Source: Photobacterium rosenbergii
GTDB taxonomy: Bacteria; Pseudomonadota; Gammaproteobacteria; Enterobacterales; Vibrionaceae
Length of the DNA: 64,000 bases
Reading direction: 5' to 3'
Assembly: GCF_003026455.1 (NCBI RefSeq)
Contig: NZ_PYMB01000005.1
Location: forward strand, 62,001 to 126,000
Position 1 is the first letter of the stretch; every line of letters starts with the position of its first letter. The translations under genes were made by a program, and so were the position numbers. This document shows, one piece after another, positions 61,215 through 64,000 of this stretch. The notes under the pieces were generated by a model that saw only the letters and a list, made by a program, of their open reading frames with translations, ran no database searches and had not been told where the DNA came from.

Positions 61215-61511
61215 ATGACTCAGGAAGCGTTACTTTCATTGATGCAACGGGGGCAGTTCACGCCAACCATCCTCAATACTGCAGATTCAACCTGCTATTT
61301 GATTGGCGGGGAGGACGAGAAGGGCAATTTTTACCACTTGAAAGATGAGGAACATCATTCTGTGACTTGTCCATCACTACAAGAAGCAAAAGAGAAGCTG
61401 AGCAAATTGGGGATTCACCAAGCGGTATTCGAGATGGTGACACCCTATGATGAGATGATAGGCAGCAGCGATAACACCGGCGGCAAAGTCCGATACGATA
61501 TTACCTTCTGA
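61215..61511 (+). CDS. Uncharacterised 98-residue protein
   Basis: I do not recognise a certain family. The protein begins 'MTQEALLSLMQRGQFTP' and shows a small alpha/beta pattern: 'STCYLIGGEDEKGNFYHLKD', 'SLQEAKEKLSKLGIHQAVFEMVTPYDEMIG'-type helix and strand, and a polar C terminus. It is acidic and without signal peptide or membrane span, so cytosolic. The ATG at 61215 has GGGAG upstream; the open frame extends to 61068 but without a ribosome site. It converges on the LacI gene. Confidence 0.65.
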   Translation: MTQEALLSLMQRGQFTPTILNTADSTCYLIGGEDEKGNFYHLKDEEHHSVTCPSLQEAKEKLSKLGIHQAVFEMVTPYDEMIGSSDNTGGKVRYDITF

Positions 61512-61533
61512 CTGCCCATGTAGATCTAAAAAA

Positions 61534-62529
61534 TTAGGCTGACTGACGGATCATCAACTCAGTGCCGAGTTCAATTCTACGCTCGGTTTCTAGCTCTTCA
61601 ATTAGGTTGACCAGCATGGTCGCGGCCTGTGACCCTAGCTGGAAAATCGGCGTATCTACGGTAGTTAGCCCAACCGGCAACATATCGCTGTTGGGAATAT
61701 TATCAAAACCAGCAACGGCGATATCCTTTGGAATCGACAACCCTTTCTCCAGCAGGGCTTTCATTGCACCAATCGCCATCAGATCCGATGCTGCAAATAC
61801 CGCATCAAAGTTGACCTCTTCCATATCTTTCACGATCTGGTAGGCATCTTCCTGATAATAGTCGGCCTTGTAGGCCCAGCTTTCATCGTAATCGATACCA
61901 TTATCGAGCAATGCCTGGCGATAGCCCTCGAAGCGATCCCGTGCCGCCTTGATCACATCCAATTTACCGAGGAACATGATTTTGCGATAGCCACTATCAA
62001 TTAGGTATTGGGTCATCCGATAGGCTGACTGGTAGTGCTCCACCAGTACCGCGTTGACGGCTTCGTCCTGCAAGTCCCTAGCAATAGAAACAATCGGTAC
62101 GCGATGGTCAAAAAGCGATAGGAACTGCTCATCTGGCATACGGGTACCCCAAATTAATACACCGTCATAGAGGTTGGAGTTCAGCTCGCCCTGAATAAAC
62201 ACCAACTCATTATCTGCCTTGGCCATACGCAAAGTCAGCTCATAGCCATGCTGATTCAATGACGAGCCAATACCATTCACCAGTTTGTAGATATACGGGT
62301 TGGTCAGGTATTCATAATCAGGGCCGGAGATAACCAAACAAATATGCTTGGTTGACTTGCTGGCCAGCATTTTTGCAGCGCGGTTCGGTACATAGTTGAG
62401 CGTTTTCGCCGCTTCCATCACTTTCGCTTTGGTCGCTTCGCTCACCCGATTTTTATTATTCAGTACATACGACACCGTTACTGCCGAAACACCTGCCACC
62501 TTGGCAATATCTTTTAATGTCGCTGCCAT
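61534..62529 (-). CDS. LacI-family regulator
   Basis: This 331-residue repressor has the LacI helix-turn-helix 'TLKDIAKVAGVSAVTVSYVLNN' (residues 4-25; quoted in part) followed by the hinge 'NRAAKMLASKSTK' and a sugar-binding-type effector domain ('DAVFAASDLMAIGAMKALLEKGLSIPKDIAVAGFDN' region). It is divergent from the FAD-dependent oxidoreductase at 62820, with two palindromes of LacI type in between, and thus probably controls it and itself. The effector is not known. Confidence 0.9.
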   Translation of the reverse strand: MAATLKDIAKVAGVSAVTVSYVLNNKNRVSEATKAKVMEAAKTLNYVPNRAAKMLASKSTKHICLVISGPDYEYLTNPYIYKLVNGIGSSLNQHGYELTLRMAKADNELVFIQGELNSNLYDGVLIWGTRMPDEQFLSLFDHRVPIVSIARDLQDEAVNAVLVEHYQSAYRMTQYLIDSGYRKIMFLGKLDVIKAARDRFEGYRQALLDNGIDYDESWAYKADYYQEDAYQIVKDMEEVNFDAVFAASDLMAIGAMKALLEKGLSIPKDIAVAGFDNIPNSDMLPVGLTTVDTPIFQLGSQAATMLVNLIEELETERRIELGTELMIRQSA

Positions 62530-62718
62530 TTACTACTCCACCACCTCAGCCCAAAAATTGTTTTCGAGCCTCAGTTGTATGCCTCAAAGAATGCTTGCTT
62601 AACGACGTCCAGCCTACTATTCAGCGGGTGAACGTCAATGCTGTTGGCATTATACCGAAACATGAGCCAGCGCACACAGCGACGCTTGGCAACTTTAACG
62701 AGATCACATTTTCACAGG

Positions 62719-62730
62719 GAAAACGTTTTC
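62719..62730. promoter_or_regulatory. LacI-type palindrome GAAAACGTTTTC
   Basis: A perfect 12-base palindrome with central CG lies 89 bases before the FAD oxidoreductase start and between it and the divergent LacI gene. Confidence 0.55.
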
Positions 62731-62765
62731 ACTTTATACCTGCCTGCTTATTATCATCTCAAACA

Positions 62766-62783
62766 TGCTTAAACGCTTAAGCA
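62766..62783. promoter_or_regulatory. LacI-type palindrome TGCTTAA-ACGC-TTAAGCA
   Basis: An 18-base palindrome has exact 7-base arms and a central CG with one mismatched pair. It is 37 bases before the FAD oxidoreductase start and is the best operator candidate for the divergent LacI protein. A partial copy (TGCTTAACG) lies near 62596. Confidence 0.7.
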
Positions 62784-62819
62784 AGCAAAAAAGCGATTAT
62801 TTAAATGAGAGAAACAGGT

Positions 62820-64000
62820 ATGAAATACACCTTTGAAGCCCGCCAGTATGAAATTGTGGTCGTTGGCGGTGGGATCTCCGGCGTTTGCGCCGCACTGGCA
62901 GCAGCGAGACACGGCGCGAAGGTCGCATTGATCCAAAACCGCTCTGTATTAGGCGGCAATGCCAGCTCAGAAGTACGCATGCACATATGCGGCGCGGATT
63001 ATCATGCCAGCAAGCAAAATGCCCGCGAAACCGGGATCATTGAGGAGATCCTGCTCGATAACCGCTTGATCAACCCTCAGCACTCATTCTCGGTGCTCGA
63101 TACGGTGCTTTGGGAAAAAGTGACGTTCCAAGATAATCTGGATCTGTTCCTTAATACCCATATGACCGATGTCGAAATGGATGGCGGACGTATCGTCTCC
63201 ATCAAGGCAGAACAAACCACAACAGAACGCCGCTTCGAATTCTTCGCCAACAACTTCGTCGATACCTCGGGCGATGCCGTGCTGTCACTTCGTGCCGGAG
63301 CCGATATCCGAACAGGCCGCGAGGCACGTCACGAATATGATGAGGAGCTTGCCCCCGAGCAAGCCGACAACGTGATGATGGGCAATACCCTGATGTTCGA
63401 ATCCAAGGACATGGGCTACCCGGTACCGTTCAAAAAGCCAAGCTGGGCCAACACCTACAGCGAAGAAGATCTCAAAGATCGCAGCCACCGCGATATCACC
63501 GCCGGTTATTGGTGGATCGAGCTGGGCGGTACCGAACTCAACACCACCCGCGACGGCGAGGTGATCCGTGATGAGCTACTCAAGGCGGTTTACGGTATTT
63601 GGGATCACATCAAGAACGGTGGCGACCATGGTGCCGACAACTACGTGCTCGATTGGGTCGGCATGCTACCGGGCAAACGGGACAGCCGCCGAGTGCTTGG
63701 CGACTATGTGCTTAACGCTAACGATCTGTTCGGCGCACGGGTATTTGAAGATACCGTTGCCTACGGTGGCTGGCCGATGGATATGCACGTCAAAGATGGC
63801 CTGAAGAGCAAAGAGTCTCCTACCAAGTGGATCGAAACCAACGATATGTACGCGATCCCTTACCGCAGCCTATACTCCCGCAACATCTCAAACCTGTTTG
63901 TCGGCGGCCGCAATATCAGTGCCTCCCACATGGCATTCGGCTCAACCCGTGTCATGGCAACCTGTGGTGTGATCGGCCAGGCCATTGGTACAGCGGCAGC
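62820..64000 (+). CDS. FAD-dependent oxidoreductase (FAD_oxidored family), 3' end cut
   Basis: The frame is open from the ATG at 62820 (or an in-frame ATG at 62805) to the window end, giving at least 393 residues. The N terminus is a dinucleotide-binding fold: 'YEIVVVGGGISGVCAALAAARHGAKVALI' region, then 'LGGNASSEVRMHICGADYH'. Later 'NNFVDTSGDAVLSLRAGADIRTGREA', 'LPGKRDSRRVLGDYVLNANDL', 'YAIPYRSLYSRNISNLFVGGRNISASHMAFGSTRVMATC' (position markers) are typical of the PF12831 family, often found in polysaccharide-use loci. The substrate is unknown. The divergent LacI gene and two palindromes suggest sugar-dependent control. The end lies outside the window. Confidence 0.85.
   Translation, partial: MKYTFEARQYEIVVVGGGISGVCAALAAARHGAKVALIQNRSVLGGNASSEVRMHICGADYHASKQNARETGIIEEILLDNRLINPQHSFSVLDTVLWEKVTFQDNLDLFLNTHMTDVEMDGGRIVSIKAEQTTTERRFEFFANNFVDTSGDAVLSLRAGADIRTGREARHEYDEELAPEQADNVMMGNTLMFESKDMGYPVPFKKPSWANTYSEEDLKDRSHRDITAGYWWIELGGTELNTTRDGEVIRDELLKAVYGIWDHIKNGGDHGADNYVLDWVGMLPGKRDSRRVLGDYVLNANDLFGARVFEDTVAYGGWPMDMHVKDGLKSKESPTKWIETNDMYAIPYRSLYSRNISNLFVGGRNISASHMAFGSTRVMATCGVIGQAIGTAA

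Overview
The window looks like chromosomal DNA of a marine gammaproteobacterium, most probably a member of the Vibrionaceae (Photobacterium/Vibrio/Grimontia type; genus not fixed). The evidence is protein likeness: MalP, MalQ and PflB close to enterobacterial/vibrio forms, YidG/YidH-type membrane proteins, DUF2799 lipoproteins, and a lysine riboswitch in front of an NhaC-type transporter. Genes are dense on both strands. I saw no rRNA, tRNA, CRISPR array, prophage or insertion sequence.

Layout. (1) 1-6000: end of a LysR regulator, a MerR-methyltransferase fusion, a Nudix hydrolase, and a leftward operon of sulfatase, radical-SAM sulfatase maturase and two DUF202 membrane proteins (YidH, YidG). 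(2) 6.3-26 kb: an alpha-glucan island. It holds malP-malQ, a GH38 alpha-mannosidase broken by a frameshift in a G8 tract, an esterase, a TrmB-family regulator, a leftward malE-malF-malG-GH13 operon, and a divergent OmpG-like porin, LpxD-family acyltransferase and malK operon. A shared inverted repeat (TAGTAGTACA-N3-TGTAC and variants) lies in front of the sulfatase operon, malP, malE and the porin, which suggests one regulon. CRP-like sites sit near malP and malE. (3) 26-32 kb: GH127 glycosidase plus SemiSWEET sugar transporter, pflB without its activase, a second DUF2799 lipoprotein and a 27-residue membrane protein. (4) 32-39 kb: oxidoreductase/LysR pair around a perfect inverted repeat, murQ, small outer-membrane barrel, DoxX, a lone DUF2384 protein, mgtE and an HD hydrolase. 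(5) 39.4-48.7 kb: a Ugp-like ABC importer with a tandem-domain glycerophosphodiesterase, LacI regulator, inositol-monophosphatase-family enzyme and MFS transporter, read here as a phosphodiester-scavenging locus. (6) 48.7-51.8 kb: lysine riboswitch, NhaC-family (LysW-type) transporter and saccharopine dehydrogenase. (7) 52-61.5 kb: cspA, small unknown proteins, HxlR/SDR pair, bicupin, GNAT, CBS-domain membrane protein, DUF2541 protein, MBL hydrolase/TetR pair and a Sel1 protein. (8) 61.5-64 kb: LacI regulator and a divergent FAD-dependent oxidoreductase that runs off the end, with two LacI-type palindromes between them.

How it works together. The island can be read as outer-membrane entry (porin), periplasmic binding and import (MalE/F/G/K), cytoplasmic cleavage (GH13, MalQ, MalP) and removal of decorations (mannosidase, esterase, sulfatase). 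This points to decorated alpha-glucans or alpha-glucosides, but the true substrate is inferred, not shown.
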